Below, in pieces: positions 23,499-33,807 of a DNA stretch of 64,000 bases. Position 1 is the stretch's first letter. Each line of letters starts with the position of its first letter. Where the stretch lies: contig JACCIC010000014.1 of the NCBI GenBank assembly GCA_018907035.1, forward strand, positions 1,216,001 to 1,280,000, given 5' to 3'. Below the pieces are notes generated by a model that was not told the DNA's origin, made no database searches, and saw only the letters and a program-made list of their open reading frames with translations. The position numbers and the translations under genes are program-made. The stretch comes from Sycobia sp. Sy_11 (Eukaryota > Arthropoda > Insecta > Hymenoptera > Epichrysomallidae).

Positions 23499-23753
23499 GA
23501 ATACCGTTATTCGACACGTGACGCGAGATCTTCATACGTTATACGAGCCGTTAAGTCCATACACAAACGCGCGCGCACGCAGGCGAACCTGCACGAGTAC
23601 AAGCATAACACAAGCCATCATTCTTGTGCCGGATCGGCCTTCTGCCGAAAAGCTGAGCGAGGCGTAGGGTAGGAGGGGGCGGCGAGGGGAGCAATAAGCG
23701 TCAGAAGGCAGCTTTAAAGAATAAGCCCGCGGGAAAACGCTTTCGCGCGAGCG

Positions 23754-23758
<5 letters not shown>

Positions 23759-23786
<28 letters not shown>

Positions 23787-23787
23787 C
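23759..23787. repeat. (GA)n microsatellite
   Basis: About 14 GA units in CpG-rich DNA. Confidence 0.95.
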
Positions 23788-24042
23788 GTCAGCGCGCCGA
23801 TAAGCATTAACATCTTTAAGTGAATTTAATGAAGACTTTCAGCGCGCCGACGCGAGCTCGTTGAAAAATCCTTTTAACACGCGCAAATAGTGGGAACGAG
23901 GAACGAGGGGGGAGGGGAGTGAGCGCTCAGGGAGGAGCAGAAGGACGGGCCGGGAATAATTACGAAATTAAAGCCCTGCTCATTTCCCGTTGCCTCGTAA
24001 ATCGAGGAGCCTCGTTAAGTCGCCTATTCCCAGCCTCTTTCC

Positions 24043-24043
24043 A

Positions 24044-24096
<53 letters not shown>

Positions 24097-24122
24097 ACCC
24101 ACCCACACACACACACACACAC
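24043..24122. repeat. Compound (CT)n(CCCA)n(CA)n microsatellite
   Basis: About 24 CT units with one CGCT interruption, then three CCCA units, then about nine CA units. Three adjoining motifs with clean boundaries. Confidence 0.95.
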
Positions 24123-25060
24123 CCACACCCAGAGCCGGAGCTCGTAAAAAATTTATTTTATTGACCTCGCGGCGAGGCGCGAGGCCGGGTTAACGCTCCT
24201 CATTGCCTCGGACCGACGAACGCACCGCCAGAGTCGCGCTTGGCTCGCGACTCTTCTCCTCAGCCTTCCCCCCGCCCCGAAATCGCTGCGGGCCCGAGGA
24301 CCGAGTCGATCGTTCGCGACGCGGATCCAGGCCCTCCCCCCGCAATTCTCTCAAATTTTTATTCTCGGGGGAGGGAGAGCATGATTTATTCGGCCATCCC
24401 CCCCCCCTTACGGTAATCAGGTCCAGATGCTTCCGTCCTGCTTGAGTAATTACGAAGATCGCCCGGAGACTTAATCGCGTCGCCGTTGCTCTCCTTCTAC
24501 TTCTTCCGGTTTCTTGGCCTTTTTTCATTTCCGTTTGCATTGTCGGCCGAGACTCGGCTAGGGCGACCTGCTCGGAGCGCCTCGCGCGCGACCCGTCGTG
24601 CGCGGGGGGTTCGCCCGAGTTCGGAAACGAGCGGGACTGAACGGACGCCAGTCACGCCTACGATTATTCGTCGGGCCTACGAGTGCCGATGCTTCTTTCC
24701 GAGTCGCCACCCCCACTACCCCCCCCCCACCCAGCCCACGCCCGCCGCCTCGTTAATTATATGACGAGCGACGCGCGAGCGCGCAAAGGCGAACTCGGTG
24801 ATTAAGCCCCCTTTCGCCGGCGGGCGGAATTTAAAGCCACCGGCGTCTCCGTTAAGTATATAATTACGCGTGCGAACAAGCGCGTTGGGCGGGCCTAATT
24901 TTAATCGCCGCCGATGAATATCGCTCCTCGTCGGCCCTCCTCCTCGGCCGGCGGCGAAACTTCTCCTCGTTCCGCGCTGCGCGCTCGATCGTTCGCGGCC
25001 GACGCGCCGTGGTCGCTCGGCTATGCTGCCAATGGGCCGTTCGTGGTTTTCAGCCGGGGA
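24123..25060. promoter_or_regulatory. CpG-rich block with homeodomain-like TAATTA sites
   Basis: A long CpG-rich block in which AT content is concentrated in short islands. These include TTAATTA (24753-24759), GTGATTAAG (about 24799), TAATTA (24861-24866) and CTAATTTTAAT (about 24895-24906). Such cores are bound by homeodomain proteins, so the block could be an enhancer or an unmethylated CpG-rich promoter region. No start site, exon or conserved gene is visible. The function is inferred from composition only. Confidence 0.2.
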
Positions 25061-26106
25061 GCCATGAAATTATAAGGACGTTAGATCGGCGTTAGATCGA
25101 GGCCGTGAAATCGGGACGGTCATTGAGAATTTTTTTGTCCCACCGTTAGCCATCTATACAGGATATCTATAGAGGAGCGAATTTCTCCCGTCGTGTGTTT
25201 ATAGACGTTGGCGAGTTTTGCCGATCGCTGCAGTCGACTTCGTTACGGCAACGTATGATTCTACTACATTTTTCTAACTCTTCACTTTCGTCTGCCATTA
25301 CCACGCAATGCTTTGAATGATCGAAAGGAAACGTATTTGAACTTTTCTCTTTGCCGTTTCAATTATTATCGAATAATCCGTGAATAAGACAAAGCTATGA
25401 ATAAAAAGATGCTCGAACTCGTGAAATTGTGCATTTCTTTCGATAAATCCAATCGATATTGTTGACTATTGTTGTCGACAACAAGATGTTCTGAATAAAA
25501 TTGGGGATCGGGACACCTTGTCTATTATAGTTTGAAAGAGTTGAAAAATTTTAAGAGTGAGAATATTAAGACTGAGAAATGCATAAATTTTATCAAAGAA
25601 TGAAAGATATTTGTTTGAAAGTTTTTTCTAACGTATAAACTTTGTTTGAATTTTATTACGATAAAAGTGTTATGTAAATAATGTCATCCTATTTTTTTGT
25701 GAATTTCCAGGATCTCGTATAAATTTCTTTGAAAAGTTGGTTATTTACCAGAAAAATTTCTTAAAATTTAACGAAACGAATTTTCTGACAATTACTATTT
25801 TTTAATTTGTATTACGTTGACCTTTAGAGGACAGGCAAACCGATATATTAATTCAAAACCATTAAGTTTCCATTTTAAACTAAAAAGGAATAGTTTAAGA
25901 TTTTTGGGGTCGCTGATTGTAAATCTACAATATACGCTTCTAAATTGAGTATACATTCAGTCAAAAGAATAAATATAAATATAAATTTTTACTTTTACTA
26001 TTTATGACTTTCAGACTATTTGTAAATGTTTTCATGATATTTTAAGTTAATAATAATAAAATAAGAGAGGAACAATAAATTTAATTTATGAATTAAGTTT
26101 GTTATA
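25061..26106. other. AT-rich stretch, no gene seen
   Basis: Near 25079-25100 the motif GTTAGATCG is duplicated in tandem. Otherwise plain AT-rich DNA without open frames of note. Confidence 0.55.
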
Positions 26107-26310
26107 GAGGCCTACGATGGCTCGATCGCTAGAGCGAAGGACTAATACTTAGTGATCCGAGTTCCAATCCTGGTCTCGGCCGATTGACACAAGAAACGCT
26201 GTAATAATTTACATGTGCTTTGTTTACAAACATATCGCAGACCTCCGTCGCTGATTAGAACAGGTATTTGGAGTATAAATAGATAGACGTTAAATAACAT
26301 AAAAAAAATA
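26107..26310 (+). mobile_element. tRNA-derived SINE-like element
   Basis: A tRNA-like head carries an A-box-like TGGCTCGATCGC (26118-26129) and a B-box-like AGTTCCAATCC (26160-26170), about 30 bp apart as in pol III promoters. GCTC/GAGC near 26120-26134 could form the D-stem. The T-arm is distorted, with CCGAG and CTCGG pairing around an enlarged loop, so this is not a functional tRNA. About 130 bp of unrelated body follow, ending in an A-rich tail near 26300-26310. This head-body-tail order is that of a tRNA-derived SINE. Both ends are approximate and no target-site duplication was identified. Confidence 0.6.
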
Positions 26311-27540
26311 TAGATATAGATAACAGAAAGTGTTATATATAGATAATATAAATCTTACATTTTAAAAGGCTGAGCATCATCTATTGAAACAAAAAATTAC
26401 CTATGAAATGTATACAAATAAAATATTTAATCACAAATTTTATATGAATTTTGTGTCAAGTAAATAATGTAGTAGTATACCAAGTTTCATTTATTTTATA
26501 TAAGTAAATACAGTAATAAATGAAATAGAGTAATAACATTTAAACTAAGTGAGTCCTCCGTAGCGCTAACGTGACCAGTTCCAAAATCATTCTGCCAAAG
26601 CTACTCAAGTAAAGCTAACGTTTATTTTCGCTCAGTTTAGTGGACCAAAGTTCCTGATAATTATTTATTATAGAAACGAAAAATTTCGATCGTCTTGTAG
26701 TCGGCTTGAGAAAAGTACTGCAAAGTTCCCTCTTTGGCTGATCGAGAAGCTTGCAAAAATACTAGATCGTTCCTCCAATGAGCTCTTTTTTATTATCACC
26801 CAGACTATGTAGCAACAATGATATCACATTTATCCACGTATTATAAAGCATCTTCCGTGGGAAAAACTATATTTTGTTTTTTGGCAACTGAATAATTGTT
26901 TCATGAAAGCTATAGCACATAACGCTAATCTCTTCACTTTCGTTCATGTCAACAGATATACGCTTTACCTTCCCGCATGAGAAATCCAATGTTTTGGCTA
27001 GAACTGTGATCGACTTTCCCCCTATGATCCATTTATGATATGAGATCGAATTTGTATCCGTTTTTTTTTACAGGAATCAAAATGGCCAAATGCCGATTTC
27101 ATAATGGTTGGTGGACATTGGCAGTCAGTCTCTAACGATGGAGCAAACGGTCGCCTGTTCGAAACAACGCTATACCTGCAAGCATTACATTATTCGAGGT
27201 CTCAGTCATCTCTTTCGTTTATTTGAGTTTATTCGAGATCGTTGCAAATTCGGACGGTATAGAAATGCGAAAGTTTGTAAAATTTGATTTATAATCATTG
27301 GTTAGGAAATATTTTCATTATTAAACCAGTCGATGATTTGGCTTAAAGCTTTACGTCAATGTGGAAGAAACGTTACACTAGGATCATGTAAAATTAGCAT
27401 TAATTTAAGATTCACGCGTAAAAGATTGTTAAAACCAGAGCACTTTAAACGCTCTTAGCACTTTAAACTCTGTCGGTATAGAAGCTCAATTCACATCCGC
27501 GTACATAAGATCTAAATTCATCTCTCCAACTATACCGCGG
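26311..27540. other. AT-rich stretch, no gene seen
   Basis: AT-rich DNA lacking open frames of 60 codons or more. A weak tRNA-like stretch near 26545-26590 was not good enough to call. Confidence 0.5.
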
Positions 27541-28083
27541 TCCCCTCCGCTTCGTCGCTCCTGAAATAAACATCCGCACTGGACCGCAATTCAGTACGTC
27601 GATCGGCAAATCGCGCGACTCTCCCGCGACTATACGGCGACTCCGCCTCGATTTCTATACGGGGCTCGAAAGAGGCGCCGCGCCGCACAGCCGGACAGAG
27701 GGATGACCCGGTCGCTGACTCGCCCTTGCGTAGACGGCTCTGGATCCCGTTCCCGCGAAATACGTATAAAGAGTATCCGGGGAGGGGGCGGGGGGTTTGC
27801 CGTGCGATTTCGCGCCGACCAACTGACCAAGAGATTGCCGCAGGAGCAGAGGAGACGATTGCACGTACCTACCCTCCTACCTCCTTCCCTCCCGGTTCGA
27901 CCGCCGTGACACGGGGTCGGGGTTGGGGGGGAGCGGTGCCGTGAGCGAGCCGCGCACCCACGGGTGTCGGCAGCAGCCGTGAAATGTTTATGAAGGCCCG
28001 AGACTAATTTATCAACGCGCGCACAGAGCACCGAGCTCGTGGCGAAGGAGGGTCGAGGGCGGTGAGCGAGTGAGCGACTGAGG
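27541..28083. other. CpG-rich block, no gene assigned
   Basis: CpG-rich DNA with overlapping open frames on both strands (68-200 codons, the longest including the GA tract). A G-rich motif (GGGG, GGGG, G7) lies near 27909-27932. Confidence 0.45.
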
Positions 28084-28088
28084 GAGAG

Positions 28089-28154
<66 letters not shown>
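28084..28154. repeat. (GA)n microsatellite with G insertions
   Basis: About 71 bp of GA repeat with two extra G residues near the 5' end. Confidence 0.95.
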
Positions 28155-28159
<5 letters not shown>

Positions 28160-29015
28160 CACAGGTCAGAGGCACGGGAAAAGAGATTGACTTTATCGCG
28201 GAGTCGCACCGCCCTCGCGTTATACAACACACCTACATAAATATATAGACACACGCACATGGTGGATTGCCCAGCGACGCCTCGGCGTTGTGTACCGTGA
28301 ATCGATTGGTCGCCGAACGGAAACAACCCGTTCTCTTTCTTTTTCTCCTTCGGCTACCCGCGCCTACCTCGCCTTTATATCGCTCGCGCGACCGAGCACC
28401 TTTTCTCTCAGCCGAATGGAAAAAGTTCGAGACGGTTTTGTGGGTAAATATGGGCCAGGGGTCGGGTGGGAGCGAGAGAGTGAGAGTGGGGGGGCGGGGG
28501 AGTCTGCAGCGTCGCGCCTAATACAAACTAATGGAGCAATGCGTCCTCCCGCGCGCTGCCGGTATTGACTCGAACTGAACTGTCCTCGCGTGACTTCGCT
28601 GGTCAGCAGGGCTAGAGCGATTTCTTTCCATCTTCCGCGAATGCGCGTGAAGATGTTTTTGCCCTCTCCCCCGCCCCATAAGGAGAAAGCGAGTAATTTT
28701 TTGCTACTCTTCATCAGCGATCGTGGAATTGAAGATGGTTTCGGTTGTTTCGTTTTGAAGGGTGCGCTTAGTAAACTTATCGCCAACGTCCATAAATACG
28801 ACGAATTGAGAAGGAGATGTTATGGGAATTTGTGGAATAGGGTGATTTTTATGGATATATTGACAGTATCCCTATCCGTGTTTCTCATATTTAAAACGAT
28901 ATTTCCTAGTATATTATGAATTTTCTAGTACACTCGGAAGAATGGATTTGCCAAATGAAGTTGGTAGCGAAATTTTTTTTTCTACTTTTTTATTAGTAAT
29001 GTGTGAACGTACATG
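28155..29015. other. CpG-rich then AT-rich stretch, no gene seen
   Basis: CpG-rich to about 28680 with a G-rich patch near 28485-28500, then increasingly AT-rich. A 109-codon frame at 28590-28919 is unassigned. Confidence 0.45.
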
Positions 29016-29765
29016 TAGAAGTGCGAGATGTGTTAAAAAAATAACGAGAATTTTCGTTTTATGAAAAAAATATTTATTTATTCATCAATATCTATTTTGT
29101 TCCCTTCAAAATAATTCCCCTCGGATATAATGCACTTGTCCCAACGCTTTTTCCAATCCTCGAAACACTTTTGAAACGCGATCCTTGTAACAGCTTTTAG
29201 CTCTTTCGGCGATTCGCTTTTAATGTCATCTGTGCTTGTAAAACGACGGCCTTTTAATGTTCTCTTTATTTTTTTTTTTTTTTTTGGCAATAGAAAAAAG
29301 TCACACGAAGCCATAGCTGGCGAATATGGAGGCTGAGGCATCGTTAAAGTTTTGTTTTTGGCCAGAAATTCACGAACCAGCAATGAAGTGTGAGCAGCTG
29401 CATTGTCGCGGTGCAAAAGCCATAATTGTTTTGCCACAATCGGGGCGTTTTTTTTCCGGATTTTTTTTCGGCTTACCGCAAACGGCGTTGAACTTGTAGA
29501 TGGTACTCCTTATTGATTGTTTGACCTTGTAGCAAAAATTCATGATGCACTTTGACATTAAAATCGAAGAACACAGTGAGCATAACCTTCACATTCGATC
29601 GCACTTATCGAACCTTCTTCGGTTTTGGCGATCCACAATACCTCCACTGGGACGGTTGAGCCTTAGTTTCAACAATTTTGTAACAAATTTTGCTGCCACA
29701 CGTTTCCTATCCAAAACATCCGAAAAAATTCGGATATTTATCGATAATAATGGTTCGTGTTTACA
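29016..29765 (-). mobile_element. Mariner transposon remnant, 3' half with internal deletion
   Basis: A minus-strand Tc1/mariner (DD34D) remnant. Reading downstream, a linker-region fragment, KRVAAKFVTKLL (about 29720-29669), is fused to ETKAQPSQW (about 29668-29643). The stretch that should hold the GDET motif and first catalytic Asp is therefore missing. It continues through VKVMLTVFFD, HHEFLLQGQTINKEYHLQV, frameshifts, LHRDNAAAHTSLLVREFLAKN and ASCDFF to KCFEDWKKRWDKCIISEGN and a stop near 29078. The second and third catalytic Asp are kept with 34 residues between them. The usual PDLAPCD motif is altered to PAMASCD, and a T-run at 29269-29285 adds a Lys tract. Bases 29021-29055 resemble a mariner terminal repeat; the other end is absent. 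Dead copy. Confidence 0.9.
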
Positions 29766-29810
29766 ATTTTATTAGTCAAATTTATCGACTATATGTGTGT
29801 ACAATAATTA

Positions 29811-29848
29811 ATTCATTCATTCTAAAAATAATTTTTAAATGAATGAAT
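29811..29848. repeat. Perfect inverted repeat, 11-bp arms
   Basis: ATTCATTCATT (29811-29821) pairs with AATGAATGAAT (29838-29848) around a 16-nt AT-rich loop. It lies between the mariner remnant and the MITE-like element and may be the edge of either. Confidence 0.8.
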
Positions 29849-29869
29849 CAAAAGTTTATATTATAATAA

Positions 29870-30347
29870 ATATTTTTCCGGTTTTGCAGTCTTTGTACTA
29901 TAATATAATGGAACTAAAATAATGACAGTCAGACTGTCCCTGCTTATGATTATCCCCAAATGATTTAAAATAAAATATACTACTAAAAATAACATTAAAT
30001 TAGAATAAAAATTAAAAATATTAAAAAATACAAAAAAATATGAAAATAATAAAAATAAGTTTAGTTCTTGAAGATGAACCGTAGCGTCGGAACGTCGGAT
30101 AACAAAGGAAAAATTAAATTTTATATGGTAGGAGCAGTAAGGATGTCCTTTGCTAACATGGAATATAACTTATTTTTATTATATTTATTTTTATTTTTTT
30201 ATAATTTTTAATTTTGAATCTAATTTTATTTTTAGTAGTAAGTTCTATTTCAGATTTTTCGGGGCTGACTAAAAACGAGCACAGTCTGATAATCATTATA
30301 TTATTGTGGTATATTATCGTATAAAGACTAAAACCGATAAAAATATA
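29870..30347. mobile_element. MITE-like element with long imperfect inverted repeats
   Basis: The left arm (about 29870-30062) and the reverse complement of the right arm (about 30166-30347) align along nearly their whole length. Both read TTTTT, CGGTTTT, AGTCTTT, ATAATATA, CAGACTGT, then ACTACTAAAAATA, ATTAG, AAAATTAAAAAT and AAAAATAAGTT in order. The ~100-bp centre (30063-30165) is unique and has no open frame. A 15-bp palindrome, GACAGTCAGACTGTC, lies at 29924-29938. Long inverted arms around a short non-coding core are typical of non-autonomous DNA transposons. A related sequence lies at 49.3-49.5 kb. The superfamily is unknown, and ends and target-site duplications are not fixed. Confidence 0.75.
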
Positions 30348-31160
30348 TGAAACATTTGAACGTTGCTGCAAATTAATCATTCTTATTCATACCGTGTATG
30401 TGTACACAATCTAGTATAGAAAAATGTTTTTATTCAATGCGTCTACTATGCGTCGGCATTGCTTCTCTATTCATATTTCAACAATGCAAATACATTGCGT
30501 AAATAAAATCATGTGTAAATGCGAGCATAACAAAGTTATTAGTTATTATTATAAATCTATTATTATAAAGTTATTATTATAAGGTATTATGGTAAATCAA
30601 TATCATAAAATTGTCTCAACATTTAACAACAGACAATGCCCACACAATATAGGAATTATTACTGCATATATGTATGTATTTAATTGTTCGCTATAGTCGC
30701 AGATATCTTTCACTTTGGCTGCGTTACAGCGATCCGTTATAAGTAGTTTAGAATTATTTTGCGACAAGATTAAAGTTTGCTGTTTATTCATATTTCTTGT
30801 TAGTGAAGCATTTATAATTTGGCTTATATAAGATTCGATTGGTTTGAAATTTCGTTCTATTATCAAGCAACTTGAGCTGTTTTTTATCCAATTTAAATAT
30901 ATTTTTAACTTCTCAACTGGGTGGATTGGCATTTATTATATTAGTTTTTTTTTTAAGATTCTGCCTAATATTAGTTGTATTACGTGCTGTTATTCTGCTC
31001 ATGGTTTTTTACTTTAACTTTTAGCTTTCACCGTTACGTTGTTACGGCGCTTAGTAGTAGTGTTTTTACGTGGAGACATTATTACGAATTTTTGTCACAA
31101 TTCACTCGCTCGAGTCGTAAAAACGCGTCGCTGGCAATTACGAATCGAGATTACAATTAA
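30348..31160. other. AT-rich stretch, no gene seen
   Basis: Near 30537-30590 a GTTATTATTATAA-like unit recurs three times. A 109-codon minus-strand frame (30603-30932) is AT-coded and unassigned. Confidence 0.5.
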
Positions 31161-31471
31161 GATTACGCGCGCTTTCTGCGAAACGCAGGAGAGGGGAGAA
31201 ACGAATGAAAAGGGGTAGAGGCGCGTGATTAATGGTCCCTTTGGCACGAAGCCCGTGCAATTCGCCGTGGTCTGCTCCCGGCACTCTTCCCAGTGCGTCG
31301 GTTCGTTCGAGCCCAATAGTCGTTTGTAAATATTGATCCCGTATGATTATGAGAGAGGGACACACGGAAAGCCGCGCCGGCGTCCATGAAGCATAATGAC
31401 AAATTTTACAATTTTTCGGTCTTAAGCCTACCCCCCCCCTTTCCGGACCGCAATATACACGCTGGGGCAGT
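31161..31471. other. CpG-rich stretch, no gene seen
   Basis: CpG-rich DNA with two overlapping minus-strand frames of 73-75 codons and a C-run near 31431. Nothing is recognised. Confidence 0.45.
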
Positions 31472-31485
31472 GCGCGCGCGCGAGT

Positions 31486-31523
<38 letters not shown>
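31472..31523. repeat. Compound (GC)n(GAGT)n(GA)n microsatellite
   Basis: A short GC tract passes through GAGT units into about 17 GA units. Confidence 0.95.
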
Positions 31524-31526
<3 letters not shown>

Positions 31527-32206
31527 CGATCGCCGACTATGCGAGAATTATTTCATGCGTCGCGACATTATCCAGATGCAAATTTAAAAGCACGCCCATT
31601 GGCGCGCGTAAGCGCCCGCGACCCTTCGCCCCAATCTCCCATCCCTGCCTCGCTCCCCTTAGCACGCCCCTGTATTTTTGATGCGCGGAGCGCGAAACAG
31701 GGTTCCAGGGGCCCTTTAGTGCTTGGGCGCCCGCGAACGTCGTCCTCCGTCCTCCGCCTTCACCCCCCCGCCCCCGTTCCCATGGCGGACGCCCGCGCCA
31801 GAAAACGAACGCGAAACGAAAATGAACGGCGTCTCTTTAATAAAACACGGGTCGCGGAGTCGTGGGACGCGGGTGGGGACGGAGGCGCTCGGCGCGCGTG
31901 TGCATATGCAGAGGCGCGCGGAGGAGGCGCGAACGATGAGCCTCGGGGGGGAATGTCGGTCGCTTCGTCCCCCATGTATTAGGTACTATAACACCCCCGC
32001 CCCACGCCTCGCCCTCTTGACTTCCTTGCCCGACTGCCACAGCTCGCCGCAACTTTACGCTCCAAAAGCATATATGTACTAATATATATATACGCGAACT
32101 CTTTCCCTCGCGTCAGAGTTATTTACCCTCACCCGGGCTCTTGCGCTCGTCCCTCTTTTTCGCGGGAATTCGTCCATATGCGGCGTGTGTGAGGGGTTCG
32201 ATTTGG

Positions 32207-32209
<3 letters not shown>
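31524..32209. other. CpG-rich block, no gene assigned
   Basis: Strongly CpG-rich. Overlapping plus and minus open frames of 71-164 codons are Arg/Ala/Pro-rich and unrecognised. Confidence 0.45.

Positions 32210-32241
<32 letters not shown>
32210..32241. repeat. (TA)n microsatellite
   Basis: About 16 TA units flanked by CATATG. Confidence 0.95.
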
Positions 32242-32245
<4 letters not shown>

Positions 32246-32555
32246 GCATACGCGTACCGACAGGAGGGGTCGGGGTACGGGATGGGTTACGAGGATGCAA
32301 TTCCCCCGTTAGCCTCAATAATGCACCGGGCTGAGTAACTGTTGCGCTCGGCTCGCGAGACACGCGCAACCCGGCGAAACTGATCGGTTATACGGCTGGA
32401 TATCGGTGCTCTGCGTATGATATACGCGCGCCAAGCGGGCCACGGATATATTATTTGCGTCTTGCGCGGGGAAAAGTTGCTACCTCCCGGTATAACTCGT
32501 GCTCGTATAAGTCAAGTCAGTCCCGGAGCTGAACTTCGGGAGGCGCATTTTTTTC

Positions 32556-32557
<2 letters not shown>

Positions 32558-32602
<45 letters not shown>
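32558..32602. repeat. (CT)n microsatellite
   Basis: About 20 CT units ending in TTTCTC. Confidence 0.95.
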
Positions 32603-32604
<2 letters not shown>

Positions 32605-32788
32605 TCAGACGTATACGAGGATACTTTATACAGACACCTAGTGCTTTGACAATTAGACATTGTTTATAGTTCGAATGGGATTTTACGTCGGATTACTGAA
32701 ATTTAATAGGATCTAAGGGATTATTTGCCGTATGATTTTAAAATAAATATTCATATATTTTTATTAATATAAAATCGCATTATTAGAA

Positions 32789-33016
32789 GTGGAATTAATA
32801 TTTCATTCACTATGCCGTTGCACAGCCTTGAAGGACGATCGACTAACCTTACTGGGCCAAAGTCTCGTAGTGCAGATGGAAGAAGCATCGGGCCTAGAAA
32901 TGGAAAAGCTAGCGACACCCGCGAATAGCGTGGAAATTGTCCATGGGCCTACGAGCGGAAACAAGACGAACCGCGTCTCGAAAAAAGAATCTCACAAACC
33001 CTTCGAGCTAACCTAG
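32789..33016 (+). CDS. Unassigned open frame, possibly a gene fragment
   Basis: A 75-codon frame whose second half reads VQMEEASGLEMEKLATPANSVEIVHGPTSG and ends at 33016. Synonymous third positions are often G or C although the flanks are AT-rich, which hints at former coding use. The AG of TGCACAG at about 32825 could be an acceptor, but no donor follows the stop. I recognise no domain. It could be a decayed gene or retroelement piece, or chance. Confidence 0.15.
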   Translation: MELIFHSLCRCTALKDDRLTLLGQSLVVQMEEASGLEMEKLATPANSVEIVHGPTSGNKTNRVSKKESHKPFELT

Positions 33017-33132
33017 TCTATTGCGCATATAACTTACTATTAACAGATCGACTGAATTTACTAATAATTACAATTTATCTCTACGTACAATCAGGGTGAT
33101 TACACGAGCATCCATAACTTAGTCGTGATTTT

Positions 33133-33174
33133 CGGCTTATATCACTTATTACATAATTCATTAGAGATAAGCCG
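33133..33174. repeat. Inverted repeat, 8-bp arms
   Basis: CGGCTTAT (33133-33140) pairs with ATAAGCCG (33167-33174) around an AT-rich 26-nt spacer. Confidence 0.6.
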
Positions 33175-33250
33175 TCGGTTCTTTACACTTGCCGATATCA
33201 CAAAAATCGTTCTTACTCGCTGAAACCGCACCTTTCGATTCCTGTAAGTC

Positions 33251-33469
33251 GTGCTTAGCTTCCGATATCGTTCTTGTAGGCTTTATAAGCCTATTAATTT
33301 GCCACGGTATCGGTGCCTCGCCAAGGCCTTTCAGAAGCTGAGAGTAGCCAATGCAACCTTGAAATTATCTCTTCACAAGAGCGACTTAGTCGTCTACAAT
33401 TACATTCTGGACGAACGAGCCCGTCGTATACCAGGTAATGCGCATGACTTTTTGCCTACGCAGTTCTGA
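33251..33469 (+). CDS. Unassigned open frame
   Basis: A 72-codon frame reading YKPINLPRYRCLAKAFQKL, then KSDLVVYNYILDERARR. It lies about 230 bp after the previous candidate on the same strand, in a moderately AT-rich stretch. No zinc-knuckle or other known signature is complete, and the first codon is not a convincing start. It might be part of the same decayed unit as 32789-33016. Confidence 0.12.
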   Translation: MLSFRYRSCRLYKPINLPRYRCLAKAFQKLRVANATLKLSLHKSDLVVYNYILDERARRIPGNAHDFLPTQF

Positions 33470-33783
33470 ACTCGAACGTCCATTGTACTTAATAGTATAT
33501 TGCATTAAATAATTTCTGATACCTCTGGTTAGTTTATCCACATATTTTCCCATACCTATTTTAGTTTGTATTAACGCATTCTCGCGCTAAGCGCATAAGC
33601 TGTACACGGATATTTTTCAGTTCGAGGGAGGCAGTGTTCAACGCAACGCGTAGCAAGTTACCTTGTTACACACTATATACATATATATCTCAGGATCGGC
33701 GTCAAGACAAAACCGCCGAAATTCCATACAGCTCGCGCGGCACACCGCGAGTGGGGCGCATCGTTGTATAGAGCAGTCTCCCC
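33470..33783. other. Mixed stretch, no gene seen
   Basis: AT-rich DNA turning CpG-rich. Nothing is recognised. Confidence 0.45.
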
Positions 33784-33807
33784 ACCTCCTCCTCCTCCTC
33801 CTCCTCC
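33784..33807. repeat. (CCT)n trinucleotide tract
   Basis: Eight CCT/CTC units followed by a C-run. Confidence 0.9.

Noticed and set aside
26545..26590. Weak tRNA-like stretch after the SINE-like element
   Set aside because: TAGCGCTAACG and AGTTCCAAAATC are too far from the box consensus.
27630..28232. 200-codon minus-strand frame
   Set aside because: It depends on the (GA)n tract, which reads Ser-Leu on this strand, and on CpG-rich DNA. No recognisable protein.
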